Positions 35,737 to 49,100 are shown, counted from the first letter of the stretch. The stretch: DNA of 64,000 nt from Adiantum capillus-veneris (GCA_014529385.2 CM043944.1:81145884-81209883); one strand, 5' to 3'. Translations and numbers: made by a program. Notes: a model not told the origin generated them from the sequence alone.

Positions 35737-37513
35737 TCATTTGACCAACCTATAGGTGTCAGAATCAAAAAGTAAAAATAGCTGTGAGTTTAGCACATCA
35801 AGGGGAAGCTACAGTGCAAGTTTGAGCTGAAACAGAGCAAAAAGACGTCCTACGCGTAGGATGTCTCCAGGGTCATAAAGTGGTCAAAATTCTATTGTAG
35901 CCATAGAGGGAGGTTCTAAATGTCTCAAGGATTCCAGATCTTTTTTTTCAAAAGTGAATTTGGACCTTGTTTGGCCTATTTACCAAGCAAAGACAAGAAT
36001 TGTCAGACATCCTACTCTTGGAGTGCACTAGAAGCTTATGCAGCCCAAATCTTGACCTATTGGCATCCAAACTCAAATCTAAGCATACCATTGGGTTGCT
36101 AAGCACTAGGAGAATCTTGGGATCAAGTTTGGACAAAATCTGAGCAGTTAGACATCCTACGCGTAGGATGTCTCCAGCTTGATTTAGGACTCCAAACCAA
36201 CCTATGAGCACACCACTGTGATCAACACATCAAGGAGAAGCTGGGGTGAAAATTTCAAGTCATTCTGAGCAAAAAGACATCCTACGCGTATGATGTCTCA
36301 AGGCCATTTTTAGGTCCAAATGAAATTCTGATCATACCATTGTGTTGTTGGACTTAAGGGGAGTCTCTGGACCAAATTGTGTTAAATTCTAAGCATATAG
36401 ACATCCTACGCGTAGGATGTCTCTAGGCCAGTTTTAGGGTCCAACTGTAATTTTGACCATACAGGAGTGTTCACAATGTCACAGAGATCCCAAATCTTCT
36501 TTTAAAATTGAATTTGGACTCATTTTGACCATTCTAAACTGCATTTCACTATTTGGCCATAACTTTCACAAACGGTATCGGATCGGAAAAGTTTTTATAT
36601 CAAAACGTAGCCTGAGAGAGACTCTACAGATCTTAGAGCAAAAATTGAACTTAATGCATGCCAAAGGCAACCATTTAGGTCAACTTTGAAAAAAACATCG
36701 TTTAAGGCCTCAAAATGTATCCGGAAGTCAGGAGTGTCTAAAACCGATAATTCGAAAGAATTGTGAGAAAATGGTCACGATATTGAAAACTGCTAAGTTA
36801 GCAGATTGAAATTATCTTTTGGAAAAACCATTGGTCACCCGCGGAAAGGTGTAAAAGTTAACTACGGCCTAGTGTACGTCCATACACAAATCTGGTAGTA
36901 GTAAGACCATACACAAGGACTCTTGATTTTGCAACAACAGTCGCAAGTTTTGGAGAACTTTAGCACAAGATTTTAGCTGGCAAATCACTGCAACTTGTGC
37001 ATGATTCTCTTGTGCTAGCTTAAGTTTAATTCAGCTGAAAGCGAACTTGAAAGTCACTTCCGAGCCCATGGAACAAGTGTGGCCGTCAAAGGCACATCAA
37101 GAATTTTTACATTCATTGTGAAAACGTTTGCTAGCTAAATAAAATTTTGCAGATTGTGTGCTAAAGTGAAAACAGGTTAGCTCGAATCAAGAACCGCTAC
37201 GAAGGGAGCAGTCGTTGCAATATAGTGGTAAGTTGCATAACTTATCACAGTGCTTCCAATAGATCGAGGCCTGCTAAAAAGCTCTAGGCAAAGCAAGCAG
37301 CCAGACAAGACAGTATCAGCCTTGGCAAGCAAGGGAGCTAAGAAGTTCAAGCAAAGCCCAGTTCAGAAAACTCAAAGATTAAGGCATCCACAAAAGCTGA
37401 AGGACCTCAAGCAAAAAAGACCGACACAAGGGTGCTAATGATTTTTATTAGCTTTGAGGCAAGCTAATGATTTTTATTAGCTTTGAGCCAAGCTATAAGA
37501 GCTATCACTGAAC
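35737..37513 (+). other. Element E leader or LTR-like region without genes
   Basis: No convincing frame. The first 700 bases hold the palindrome array described separately. A 29-base tandem repeat (GCTAATGATTTTTATTAG...) lies at about 37434-37492, just before the ORF. I cannot tell whether any of this derives from an LTR; it does not visibly align with 42986-44045 except for the half-palindrome at 43684. Confidence 0.5.
35844..36422. repeat. Array of 22-24 bp palindromes in 125-160 bp repeats
   Basis: GACATCCTACG followed by its exact complement occurs at 36151-36172 and 36400-36421, both extendable by one pair. Versions with one mismatch lie at 35844-35865 and 36276-36297. A decayed copy is near 36005 (GACATCCTACTCTTGG). 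Start-to-start spacing is about 161, 146, 125 and 124 bases, with related flanks (CACATCAAGG..AAGCT, GAGCAAAAAGACATCC). The core ACGCGT is a self-complementary protein-site type. A half copy (AGACATCCTACGCG) lies in the E 3' LTR at 43683. Confidence 0.9.
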
Positions 37514-40500
37514 ATGTACAACAAGGGAGTCAAGGCAAAAGCAATGGCGTCTCAAAGGAACCAGACCAGCCGAGATGAAGCTTCATGTACATCCACAGAA
37601 ATTACAAGAGAGCAAAGTGGGCTCTATTTAATTGGCCATTACAAAGGATTGACATGCTATGAGGATATAAATCGGAATTTGTACATCAAGACAAAGAAAG
37701 ATGCAGAGGAAACTCGGACATCTCAATATGTGGAAGTTGAAACAGCGAAGAATGTACTACACCCACATCCAAATTTCATGGAAGACTGTCTGGGATCAAT
37801 TTACATGAGGCACAGAAAATACATCGACAATGAGATAAAAATGTTGCACAAGGATCAACTTACAGAACTCTACACATATCCTCCAAATATTTTTCTGTAC
37901 AAAGCTCAAGATGGGAAACGGCAAATTGGTACCCTTTATGTAGATGAGGACGGTCGCTACTACAAAGCTGCCACAAATCCTGAAGTTCCTACAGAGAGTA
38001 ACCAATATTTTGCAGCTAAATATTTGGATCAAGAGGGGAAGACTACAAATCTAAAGGTGGTAATGTTTATCATCTAGTCATGGCTTTACCTCTTGATAGA
38101 AGAGTTAACAACTACAGCTATCACTGCACAAATGGGTGGCACAACACAAGGCACAATATGGAAAGACACTGCACAAGTCTCGTGAACCGCACCAGCACAA
38201 GACAAAGCACAAACACACCAAATCACACAAACAGGGAATACGCCAAAAGTACCAGCTATGAAGATAGCACAACTTCAAAAAGAGCTAGCTCGGTCTCAAG
38301 AGCTACTTAACAGAGCACAACGAGTCATATCATCAGGCATTGAACAGATGCCAACATCAGATATGGAACCCTCTCGGATGGGGGGAGTTCAAACTCAACA
38401 AAGAGACCCTATATCTTCAAGAGTGGGATTAAGAAGTCCAGCTTTACAAGAAGCAGTGTCCTTTTCAGGAACCCAAGTGGAATTTCAAGAAGCATTGGAA
38501 GATGCTGAGCCGAAGGAGAAACCATCGAAAATTCACAATGCCCAATGTAGAAGGTCAGGTCAAGATGTCATTGTGGTCGACAAATATGATAGGCACTATG
38601 AAATAGCCGATGAGAAAAATATGGATGAGTTTAGCATTTGTGGGAAACCTGTAAGTCACATACTTGGACCCCGTCCAAAAGCACCATCCAGAAAAAAGAG
38701 AAACAAAGATTCGGTTAGATCTTCACCCTCGGTGCAAACCTCGTCAAAATCAACTCGGAAACATAGCCCTAAGGCTATGTAGAAGCCCCACGACAAAGAC
38801 CATATAATGGTGGAAGAATTAGCATTACACATGCTAGAAAGCATGGATAGTGATTTGATATTGTATGCAAGCAATAATGGAAGCTATTTTCAGCTTCTCA
38901 AGGACAAGACGATGAAGGATAAAGAGACGAAGCCAGTGGATACACCTAAGTCAGTCGTAATCTACAGGTTCATGCATGCAAAGAAGAGGTCATATATGTA
39001 TCTAGATACCACAGGAAACCATTATCAGCAATATTATGGAGAGCTACCTCCTCCAAAGGGTGCACATGTTGAGATAACGACATATTGCAACCAATGTGCC
39101 ATTGGTCATTTAGTGAAGGACTGCCTAACAAAGCTCTACATGGAAAAGAAGAAGCAACAAGCCAAAAGCAAAGTTCAGACAGTGACAACAATGGGAACGA
39201 AAGCAAGAATCCCCAACGAGATCTCCTGAAAATAAGCAGATCTTGTCATAGAGCACAAAAGATAGGCTCAAGATGCAGTTGTTTGAAGTCAAGGGTGTCA
39301 ACGACATTATCATAGAGAATCAGGCTTTCAAAAAAGATCAATTGAGTCATCTGATTCAAGATCTCTTAAAGAACCTCAGTGAGGACAAGTCAAAGCATCC
39401 ACAAGGTGATGAAGATGAAGCTCGTAGTTCAAGGGTCGAGAGCAAAAGAAGTGAAGATTCTGACGATAGTGAGCTAACACAAGAAGAGGTGGCAATGGTA
39501 ACAAAAAATCTTAGTGCCACGTCACAAGTGAAAGACATGCAGATAGAATCAATGGATGAAGCTGAACGTCTACCAAATAAATTCTCTATTGTGGACTCTT
39601 CATTGGTGATTGAACAAATCAAAGAGTATGAGAAGCTAAAAGAAGATGTATCTGAAGACATAGAATGCACAGAAGAACAGGAAATGACTGAGTCCAAGAT
39701 TGACTACCAAGGACAAGCAATACAGGATATGAATGAATATTTTCAAGAAGAGACTCTACAAAAACCCATAGAACAATGTAAACCAAAGGCCACGGCGACC
39801 ATTGCATCAGAAGAAGAGAGTCAACCTCAACATCCTGCTCCACAAACTTCAAAAGATTTCCAAAAAGGAAAGTCACCATTGAATTACCTTCAAGTGCTAG
39901 AAGCAGTAAATAGTGACAGAGAGCTTCTGAAATCAAGAGTCAAGGCGTCACAGTCAAAAACTAGCAATGAATACCAACAAGCTTCTCAGGCTATAGACCT
40001 TTCCCAAAGCTATAGATCAGAAGCTAGTAAGCACTTGGGACATTCTACAACCAGTCAAATGATAAAGAAGTTCAACATACAAGAGGATGACATAGCTTCC
40101 AAGGCACAAAAGTCCAAGAAAAGTACCAAAAGCAAAGAGGACATCAGTTACTTAGCAGCCAACAAGAAGATTAAATTCTCGTTGGATGTGCATGAGAAAC
40201 TGAAATTCAATTTTACAGCAGACATAGATTGCACTGCCATGACTAATGTCATGTCTTATGGGCTGTGGCTACTTCTAGATAAACCAGAACTGTATGAAAT
40301 TCAGGTACAAGTTCCTATATCACATGGAATAGCTGTCACAAGTTTAGGGATTGCAAAAGCTACCCTTACACTACGGTCAAAGGTAATCAAAGACAAATTC
40401 CTAGTGGTGGACTCTCAAAAAATGAGAACACACTTGATTTTGTCCAAGCAATGGGCGAAAATGTTTGAAGAAGCACCTGAATCTTCAATAGTGGTTAAGC

Positions 40501-41656
40501 CTACGACAACTCAAGGATCTTCAGCCACTATCGACAAAGGAAAAGCTAAAGCAAGTGAAACAGTGTTTTGCAACCCAAATCTTTCACTTCAGTCAAAGTA
40601 TTTAGCCCAACCAATTCACGTACACGAAGAAGCCTCTACATCAAAAGCCAAACCCTCGACAACACAATGGAAACCAAAGCACAAAGTCTATCAACCAAAG
40701 TTTCCATCGCAACAAAGCCTCCACAAAAGAAAGAAACAGGTCAACCAAGTGTTAGTATCCAAGGAGTACATCAAGGACAAAGATCCAATTTGGGTACCAG
40801 CATCAAAAGAACCACGACAAGCAAAAGTCACAAGTTGGATAGCATCAAAGAGTTGAATCACTGCTCAAGGCTACTATGACCAGAACATCAAAGTATGGGT
40901 CAAAAAACCAAAGGTAATAGCTTGGACATACCCAGCATGTGGTATATCTTGACAACAAGATCAACAGGGCATCAAGCGCAGGTCTAAATGTTCATACAAG
41001 AGTAAAAACAGGTACAAGAAAAAGAAGCAAAGACCTTCCAAGAAACAAACATTGAAGCAGTTGTGGGTACCAAAGTCAAAGCTCTGCGGTGAAAATACCT
41101 CACAAAGTCAAGCTAAGGTCACACAGCAAGCAATGCAACGAATGATCCCAGTCAAGCTATTGGAAGCACAAGAATACTATACGGGTAACACTCAAATTTG
41201 GTTGCCAAAGATTAAAGCTTCCCCTGAGATCATGAAGAAAACTCATGTAGCACAACATGCCCAACAATGACAACCCAACTACGCAACCATGAGTGCTACA
41301 ACTCCAAGGTGGATCCCTCGTCATTTACTACAGGAGCAAGGCTTTTACAAATGTAACAGCAATATTTAGACACTGAATCCAAAGGACCATCAAGTCAAAC
41401 AAGCAACAAGGCAAGTATAAAGCAGGTCACTCAAGGACCAAGGACAACTTGGATTCCAAAACCTATAGCCGGAAAGCAACAACAGAGGCCCACAGCTAGT
41501 CTATAGCCTCTTATCAACAAAGGTAAAGCAAGGATACAAGAAGAAGTCATAGTTTTAAAGAACACAGTCTGGAAGAAGACTTCATCAACCATTACTTCAA
41601 CCTCAAAAACTATCTCACCACGCAACATCAGTGTGCTACCAAAGCATGAAGAGTAG
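37514..41656 (+). pseudogene. Element E ORF region: YxDxxGxxY repeats, zinc knuckle, protease-like domain, WIP/QGYY repeats
   Basis: Consecutive frames 37514-38077, 38258-38782, 38807-39229 and 39273-40856, then a broken continuation to 41656. The N-terminal part repeats a motif of the form Y-x-D-x-x-G-x-x-[YF]: CYEDINRNLY, LYVDEDGRYY, VDKYDRHYE, LYASNNGSYF, MYLDTTGNHY. A short CCHC-like knuckle, CNQCAIGHLVKDC, lies near 39088. A Glu/Ser/Gln-rich linker follows, then a retropepsin-like segment (40141-40480) with ADIDCTAMTNVMSY at the active-site position and THLILSKQW at the ILG position. The end repeats W[IV]P ... QG[YF]Y ... IW units. It looks like an unusual gag-protease polyprotein. I do not recognise the repeats, and stops and frame breaks show this copy is dead. 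Confidence 0.65.
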
Positions 41657-42975
41657 GTATTTGTCAATGTATTTGACAAAATGGCATCACAAAACCAAAA
41701 CAAAGAGAATGGCCTAAACCTCAATAGTATATGGAATTGGATTTCAGGACGTGATTAGGTAAGTCCACGTCGCCATTAAAAAATACATGGCATAAGAGTC
41801 TAGATTCGGGTAGCTGAGCCACTAAATGAGCAAAGTGTCAGACCCAAGCTTCAAGTCTAATATTTTCTGTGTGGTCTATGAGTCTAGCCAATAGATATAA
41901 GCTCAAGCTGGAGAGTTGAGCATACATAAAGTCATGTCACTCATGCTAGAAGAGGTGAGCATAAGAGTCAAAGTCTACTATTTTAAATGGTGGAGTGGCA
42001 GAGTAGTCCAGAAAACACTCACGCACATGAACACAGTGAGGAGAGTGGAAAAAACCTTGTCGACCAAAACCCTTCTTGTGAATAACGGTAGCTCTTGAAT
42101 TCAAATATATTTTTGCTTCTCGAGCTACGTTCACTCCTGGAAGCACCCATTCAAACTCTTCTCGCACAACATATTGTTTCCCATGCATCTATTTGTGCAA
42201 GCATATACAATGTCCCATCATTGGACATTTGCATTTGACACGATTTGTGTTCCACCCATGCACTTACACAACAAAATGACGATGACGAAGCGGTAACAGG
42301 TTTCATGAGCATTTGCTCAACAACAATGACTCTGACTTCAAGCTACTAACACTTATCCAATGTATATCCAGTCAATAATAGTAGCCATACGGCCATAAGT
42401 ACTTTAACTCAACAAAACTCGGTTACATCAAAACATAAGTACATATAGCCTCACATTTAATTGTGACTAAAGGAATTTTTTTCCCACTGGGTTTTCCCTT
42501 TAGTCCTATCCAGGTATCCAAGACCTTCATTTTGTAATATACGCCACATTTTATTTTTACTATTTTATTTTTCTTATAAAAACACAGAAAAGCAGACCGA
42601 CGACATCCCCAAACAACTACATGCTCATCAACTAGAAGATCAAAGGGGAACGGCCCATAAAAAATTCAAAAAGGCTTCAAGATTACAGGTACACATGCAG
42701 GATGACACCCAGAACAAACAATACAGAGCTGCCAAGATAATGACCTGCTGCAACAACAAGCCTCACTCAACCTATTCAGGCTACATCAACCAATCGGAGG
42801 GGGAGAGCTATGGCTTCAACTACACTACATGTACAAGAAAAAGGTAACTCTACAACATACAAAGCATCTAGTAGAAGCAATTGCAACAACAACATCTTTA
42901 ACCAACACCAAAACATGAAGCACTCGTCAAGGCCACTACAGACATAGGGTCTTGTCGGGGACGACAAGACTTCGG
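41657..42975 (+). other. 3' non-coding region of element E
   Basis: About 1.3 kb between the ORF region and the polypurine tract, without a motif-bearing frame on either strand. A relic RT or integrase was looked for and not seen. Confidence 0.55.
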
Positions 42976-42985
42976 ATGGGGAGAG
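42976..42985 (+). other. Polypurine tract of element E
   Basis: ATGGGGAGAG immediately precedes the LTR start TGTTGACAGG. Confidence 0.75.
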
Positions 42986-44045
42986 TGTTGACAGGTCAAC
43001 CTTTCAACAACACTTCCACAAAGATTCCTCAAAGATTCTATATGAAGATGTTGATGAAGTGATGAAGATGAAGATGGATGCTGTAATGTGAAGATACAAG
43101 ATCATGGACATCATCGAATATCCCGTTAATATTATTTTGAGCCATTACGACCATTTTTGTAATGTTTACGGGAACTTCATATTTTAAGTCGGCAATTGTA
43201 TTTTGGCCACAGATGCTTGTTGGATGAGCAAAGCCAGCTCACGGTGTTGTAATTAAGCTCTATAGAAGCCTAGGGACAAATAACGTCATTTTGGTCGGAC
43301 ATTAGGTTTTCTAAGGCTTAGTATATAATCCAAAACCTAAAGCTTTGTAAAGAGACTTCTAATAATCTGATCTACTCTCTATGAGTGAGCGTACTGTGTA
43401 CGAGAGAGAGTGAGAGCTTCTTCTTGACGCTACGCGCGTACCAGTGGTCGGAATCGAGTGCGGAGAAGTGTAGCATGTTGCCCTCGACGAGAGCTACGCG
43501 CCAATACCTACATTGCGCGCGTACGATCCGGTTTTGCAAGCTCCATCTACGAGCTTCATCTGGCGATTCGGTGAGCATACGTTGTCCGTTTTGGCATTTC
43601 AACATATCCACGCGTTCGCATTGAGTAAAGCTACACATTAGGCACTTTAGTTTTCGGAAATGACGACCTGCAAATTTTGGCCAGACATCCTACGCGATTT
43701 TGTACTGGGTGTTTTGGGTTGAGATTTTGGTTCATGGACCTTAGGGAGAGCGACCTATTGGTGTTACTAGGGTCTCCTTCAAGTTTTGTGGCATTTCGAG
43801 ACTGTTTGATGGGTGTTTGGCTCTTGTAAGCGTTGTAGGAAATCTCTTCTTAAGCACTCTTGAAGGTTGTAGCTTAGACATTGGGTAGAAACCTCTGTAG
43901 CAATTAGTCAGGAGTTGGTCGAGTGTAGATTGACACCCTATGCTTGCTTCCACGCGCCTGCGGGTCAAGCTCCATCCTTAGTTGACATTATATGTTAGGT
44001 GAGTTCTTGCTATGCTGACGTCCGTCACGGCGTACCCGTCCAACA
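42986..44045 (+). mobile_element. 3' LTR of element E
   Basis: Starts TGTTGACAGGTCAACC after the purine tract. The end CCAACA at 44045 is inferred because host-gene coding appears to start right after it. It has a TATA box at 43322 and a half-palindrome at 43683. No second LTR is present, so the boundaries rest on motifs only. Confidence 0.65.
43322..43328 (+). promoter_or_regulatory. TATA box in the element E LTR
   Basis: TATATAA in GGCTTAGTATATAATCC, about 335 bases into the LTR, a usual place for the U3 promoter. Confidence 0.5.
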
Positions 44046-44078
44046 GGTACCTAGCTTGCCAGGAGAGTTTATTGTATC
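44046..44078 (-). pseudogene. 33-bp host-gene exon piece between elements E and C
   Basis: On the minus strand this continues the Ser/Gly/Lys-rich exon at 62736-62945 in the same frame once element C is removed: SGKD then TINSPGKLGT. The imperfect 5-bp duplication (GTATC at 44074-44078, ATATC at 62736-62740) supports a simple insertion of C here. Confidence 0.6.
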
Positions 44079-45004
44079 TGCTGGGGGCTCCATCGTTGCA
44101 ATGGCTCCAATGACCAACAAAATTGTCAAAACGGAGGGATGAGCTACCCGGCTAGGGCATGGAAACACTCGCACAGTTAGTGAGTTGATCGTGGAAATAC
44201 AAATGGTTGACTCTACGAGGTGAGCTTATCGGCAGCCTATGGAGGAGCTAAGCCACAATGAAGGGAAATCTCCATATCCACTTCTCTCCACCTCCAATCA
44301 ACCCAATCACACACACTACAATTGCAAGACGCACACAACACTAATCCTATCATGCAACACACTAATCGCAAGCACACACACATAGATCTATGAAGCACCA
44401 CACTCCAATCAAACCTACATGCACACACAAGAAAAAGAGGGCAATCACACAAGATTAGAGAGGGATTAACCTCTAATTAGTTAAGATCTAGCTAATCTAA
44501 GCATCATAGGCAATCATAAGAAGCATGATAAAGGCATAGTGAAAGAGAATGAATCATTGATTAGTGTTAATCAAGTCTCATGAGCAAGGAGAAGCTCAAG
44601 GACTCCATAGCCACACACCTCAAGAGCTCTAACCAAAGAGTGCTCTCAACAAATGAGCTTGAGAACCCTAATTTCTTTTACACACTGCCTTATATACCTA
44701 GTGTAAAATTATGCAATGTTCGGGCACCCGAGGCCCTTAGGGCTCCACCACTTACTATATCTGCAACCTAGGCACAGTAACTGACCTATTCTTTACAACT
44801 TGGAACTCCAATTGAGCCCGCAACACATTAAAATATTACAATGGCTTGAAATAATACGGGAATTTACAATACGTGACCATTTTGGAAAAACGTGGAAAAT
44901 GTGTAACTCCAATCTTTACTGCTTCTTTGCGTTCATCCTCAATGTGTATTCGTACGTCTTCGGTCTTTAGCAGCTTCTATTAATTGACGTTGACTCAGTT
45001 AACA
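44079..45004 (-). mobile_element. 3' LTR of element C
   Basis: On the minus strand TGTTAACTGAGTCAACG...GAGCCCCCAGCA, 926 bases. It matches the split 5' LTR, which lacks about 60 bases near 44166-44235. Confidence 0.9.
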
Positions 45005-45018
45005 TTCCCCCCTTCCTA
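45005..45018 (-). other. Polypurine tract of element C
   Basis: On the minus strand TAGGAAGGGGGGAA directly precedes the LTR start TGTTAACTG. Confidence 0.8.
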
Positions 45019-46162
45019 TTTTAGTGCCCGTCCTTGAGCACTATCGAAAAGTGTCCATGGAGGCAAGGGAAGGTTTTGATTGGTTGTTGATGGGCTGATT
45101 GTCTTCATTGGTCGTTGAATATGAGGTTCAATTTGTTGCAACATCTTCATTGGTCCGAATATGTCTGATGGGAGAGATGATGTTGCATTTGTCCATTGTA
45201 ATATCATAATGATGAGGCTTCTATTTATTTATAAAAAGTATGTACAAGGGAGGTAGAATGATAAGATTCTAAATTAGTGTCTAATACCTGGATGACCAAA
45301 GGGAAAAAACCTAGTGGGAAAAAAGTGCCTTTGGGATAAGCGCATTATTGGAGTACTTATTAGCATGAGAAATATTAATAAAGTACTCAAGGGACTATTT
45401 GCTGATAGATAGGGAATTAAAAAGGCAGCAAATATGAGAGGGTAGCATGATGGAACATGGGTTTTCCTGTTGTAGTCCACTCAAGGTGCATAGGTGGAAG
45501 CAAAAAAGAGTGTCTAATGCATATGTCCAATGATGGGACATCCTATTTATACATACACATAAATGCATGGAAAACAATATGCTGTGCAAGAAACATTTTG
45601 AGGGGTTCTTCAGAAAGATGGTGTAGTTATAAAAGCATATGACATGGCTTTGCAAGCTGGCACCCCTTTAAGAATGGTTTTCGTTGACGAGGATATGTGC
45701 TCTAATCTTAGTGTGCACTGTGCGTGAGTGTTGGACTCTACGACACTCCACCTATTGTAAGTTAATAGACTTCGACTCTTATGCTCATCTCATCCAACAT
45801 GAGAAACATAACTTTAGATATGCTCAACTCTTCTAGCTTGAGTGTAAGCCTAATAAATATGACTCTTAGCATAGAGTTTAATATGAAAGCTTTAGGACTA
45901 ATCCTTTGCTCATTTTATGGCTCAGCAGCTCTCGACTCTGACTATGCCAATGAGTGTTTTTTTCACCCTAGCAACTTGACTTTTTACACTCGTGTGCTTA
46001 CTACAAACATTTATTTAGGTTAAAGTAAGATTGAATCCTCAAAAAGAGGATTAGTGAAGGACCAGGTTGGCATTGAAAGTTTCTTTCTCCATACCTGTTT
46101 TATCATCTTTGAATTTGGATTCTCGTTCGTTGAGTTGTCCTTCTTTGACTGTGAAGACTCCA
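45019..46162 (-). other. 3' non-coding region of element C
   Basis: About 1.1 kb with only short motif-free frames on both strands, between the ORF region and the polypurine tract. Confidence 0.55.
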
Positions 46163-49100
46163 TTATTTGTTTGATTCTCCAATTAGGCCTGTTGATAGGA
46201 GCTTTGATGTTGTTGTAAGCCTTTGTTCACTTTGGGCATTTGGCTTTTGAATAGGAGCATTGGAAGATTTAGGAATCCAAATCTCTTGACGACCTTTGTA
46301 TCTCCTTTGTTGACTTTGCTTCGCTCTAGGTCTTGTTGAGCTCTTGAGATCTTCATGCAGGTCTGGTGTAGCTACAGTTGTCTTGTGGTTGATTGGTAGC
46401 CAAATCTTTGTATAGCCTATGTAGAATCCTTGTCGAAGAGGAACATTCTTTGAGATCCATCTTTTTTTAGTATCCTCTTGAGAGTTGTGGTTGACTTTAG
46501 CATCTTTCGATGTTGCTTTGTCGTATACCTGCTGCTTAGGTATTCTAGGACATTCTTGAGGTTGATACCTTGTGTCTTTCTTGGGAGGGACTTGAAGTCA
46601 CTTTATATGCACTAACCTGCAGTTTTGGAACCCATATCTGTCTGTTACCTTCATAGTACTCTTGTTCTTTTAAGCTCCATTGTGATGCTATCCATCCCAT
46701 GTGTTTGTCTTCATGTGTTGATTTCTTGTCTTTAATCCAAACCGGATCATTGACTTTGACTAAATTTCTCAGAACAAACACTTGCTTAACTTTTCTTTTC
46801 TTTCTTGAGTACTTTGGCTAATATACCTTTTCTTTTCCAGGTGTCCATTGAGGTTTCAGTTGGGTCAGTAATTGACTTGAAGTTTTGAAAGCTTGACTTG
46901 CTTGAAGAAGCTGATCCATGAGGGTTCTTTGATGTAGAGGCATATGTTGTCACACCTTCTTTGCTAATTGGTGGAGGATCCACTTTAGCTTTACCTTTGT
47001 CTGCAAGATTTATCTTCTTTACCTCTGGTCTCAATGTCATTCTCTGCTCAATAGCTTCCATGGTTGCTCTTTGCTCTGTTTGATTTGAACTTCTTGATAT
47101 TACCCGATTTGCTTTAAGCTCTTCTGAAGTTCTGATTGATGGAGATGAATCATCTTCAATAAGCTTTGCTTTGGCATCGGTCTCCATTCTAAATGTGCTT
47201 GAGGACTTTGTGCTATCATCCGCGGGTGACCAGTCTTGATCTCCATTCTTTGTTGTCTGTGATGACTCCGTCATGTTTGCATTCTGTATCTCTAACATCT
47301 TCTAGGCCATTGGAATTCCCATTATGATGTTGTCTGGCATATCCTTTGCTATAATCACGTAGAATTGAGCTATGATGATCTGTGAACTTACTTCAATGGT
47401 AGTGGAGATGATTCCTCAACATTCTGCTCGTTTGTCTCCAGATATGCTCACAAATTTAGAAGCGTCTTCCAATTGTGGTTGACCACATCTTTTCCAAGTG
47501 CGAAAGGACATGAGGTTCTTGTCTAGTTTAAAATCTAGCTTTACTTCACTTGACAACTTTTCTTCGTTCTCACCAACAATGTTACACTTGATCTTCTCAG
47601 GATTTCTTTCTGTAGTGATTGATTTTGTTGTGTCAGTGTCCTTTGGTTCATCTTTGTCTTCATTTTCTTTGCTTTGATCACTTGCTTCAATTGATGTTGA
47701 CGCGTATGACTGTGATACTGCACTTTTTGCTTGCAACTGATGAGCATTGTCTACCTGCATCTGAGTAACCTTTGACCTTAATAGATCCATTGTACTTTCT
47801 AGCAGAATCTGTCTCTTCGAAGGAGATTTTGGTGGTGACCTTTGTGTAGCTTTCTAGACTTTAGCTCCCATTGACTTTGACTTTTTTGTCACCTGTTCGG
47901 GCAGCTTGATGGTTTTGCATCATCTTTAGATAGTCTCTGACTTCAGTCAGCTTCAGCCAGGCCATCCATAGGGGTTTGTACAAGGTTTTGATCTTGTTGA
48001 TATTCGTTACCATGTGTATCTTGATATGCATATGTGAGCTTGATCACATGTAACTTTTTGAACACTATTGGCTTTGTCGGCTTTTGACTCTGACTTGTGG
48101 AGATCAGCTGAAACTTTTGTCCCTGATGATCTTCATATAAGCATTTGTCTGTAGACTCTGATGGAATCTGGGTCAATTGAAAACTTCCAACAAGCATATG
48201 ACCTTTCAATGGTTTTTTCTTTGAAGGGGTCTGTTGGCTAGAAGCTCTAGGGCTTCTAACTACTGTAGCATTTCCTGGTACATAAGCTGAGCTTGATGGA
48301 TTTACAGCTCCCCCCTTCCTAGGATGATCACTATAGCCTACTTTTTTGTAAGAGTTCAAAACTGTTTGGCTCTGATTTAGTCTCACCTTTTGGGACTGTG
48401 AAGGTACGTACATTTTGGGTAGCATTGTTGACATTTGGCATCTGTAAACCTTCTACATAGTTTCCTATGTATCTCCTTGAAACATGACAAATAATTCCCC
48501 AAGTTAAACTGTAGATAGCATTATCTTTGCCCTGATATTGTCTATCCCATGGGTCTCCTATGATATGGACTTATGTGGTCTCAAGACCCAAGGCATCATA
48601 GATGATAGACTCTCGTCTATATCTACGACTGTTTTGGTCAAAGTATATGTTCGTTTCGTCACAACATTGAAGCTTGATTTTCGATGGTGGAGAGCTTGGC
48701 TCTGAACAGATTTCTGGATTCACTCGGGTAATATCCTTCAACTCTAGAGAGGATGGGCTATAATATATTATTTCCTCTAAAATGAACCATACTTTTTTAT
48801 CTATCATTGGACGTACTTCTATGAGCTAGTATGTGGGCCGTTCAAACATTGGTTGATCCTTTTTGTACAGTTTCCCTATTTGGTCTACATAGTGTGCATA
48901 TGAATTATGTGTACCATACAAAGCTAACATCATTATGTTTGATGTGTCCCTTAGACTCGTGAATGATTGCACACTTGTGGTAGTGGATGCAGAATCATTT
49001 GCAAACTTGACAGTCTTTTCATCCTTTGGTGATATCTCAACACCTTTACTAAATTCATGCAAGAATTGTTGTTCAAAGAATCAACTTTTAAGCTTTTCAG

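Larger units (their letters stand above)
34661..44045 (+). mobile_element. Element E: pol-less LTR retrotransposon with repeat-protein ORF (5' end lost)
   Basis: Plus-strand element ending in a 3' LTR (42986-44045) preceded by a purine tract. The 5' LTR and PBS are missing. It starts inside a duplicated 1-kb piece of its own coding region (34661-35686), followed by a palindrome array and leader, then the main ORF region (37514-41656). No RT, RNase H or integrase is present. It shares protein architecture with element C. It lies against coding sequence of the host-like gene at 44046. Confidence 0.75.

Noticed and set aside
35844-36422. CRISPR-like array
   Set aside because: The repeated unit is a palindrome with 100-140 base related spacers in eukaryotic retroelement DNA. 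There are no cas genes, and the unique short spacers of CRISPR are absent.
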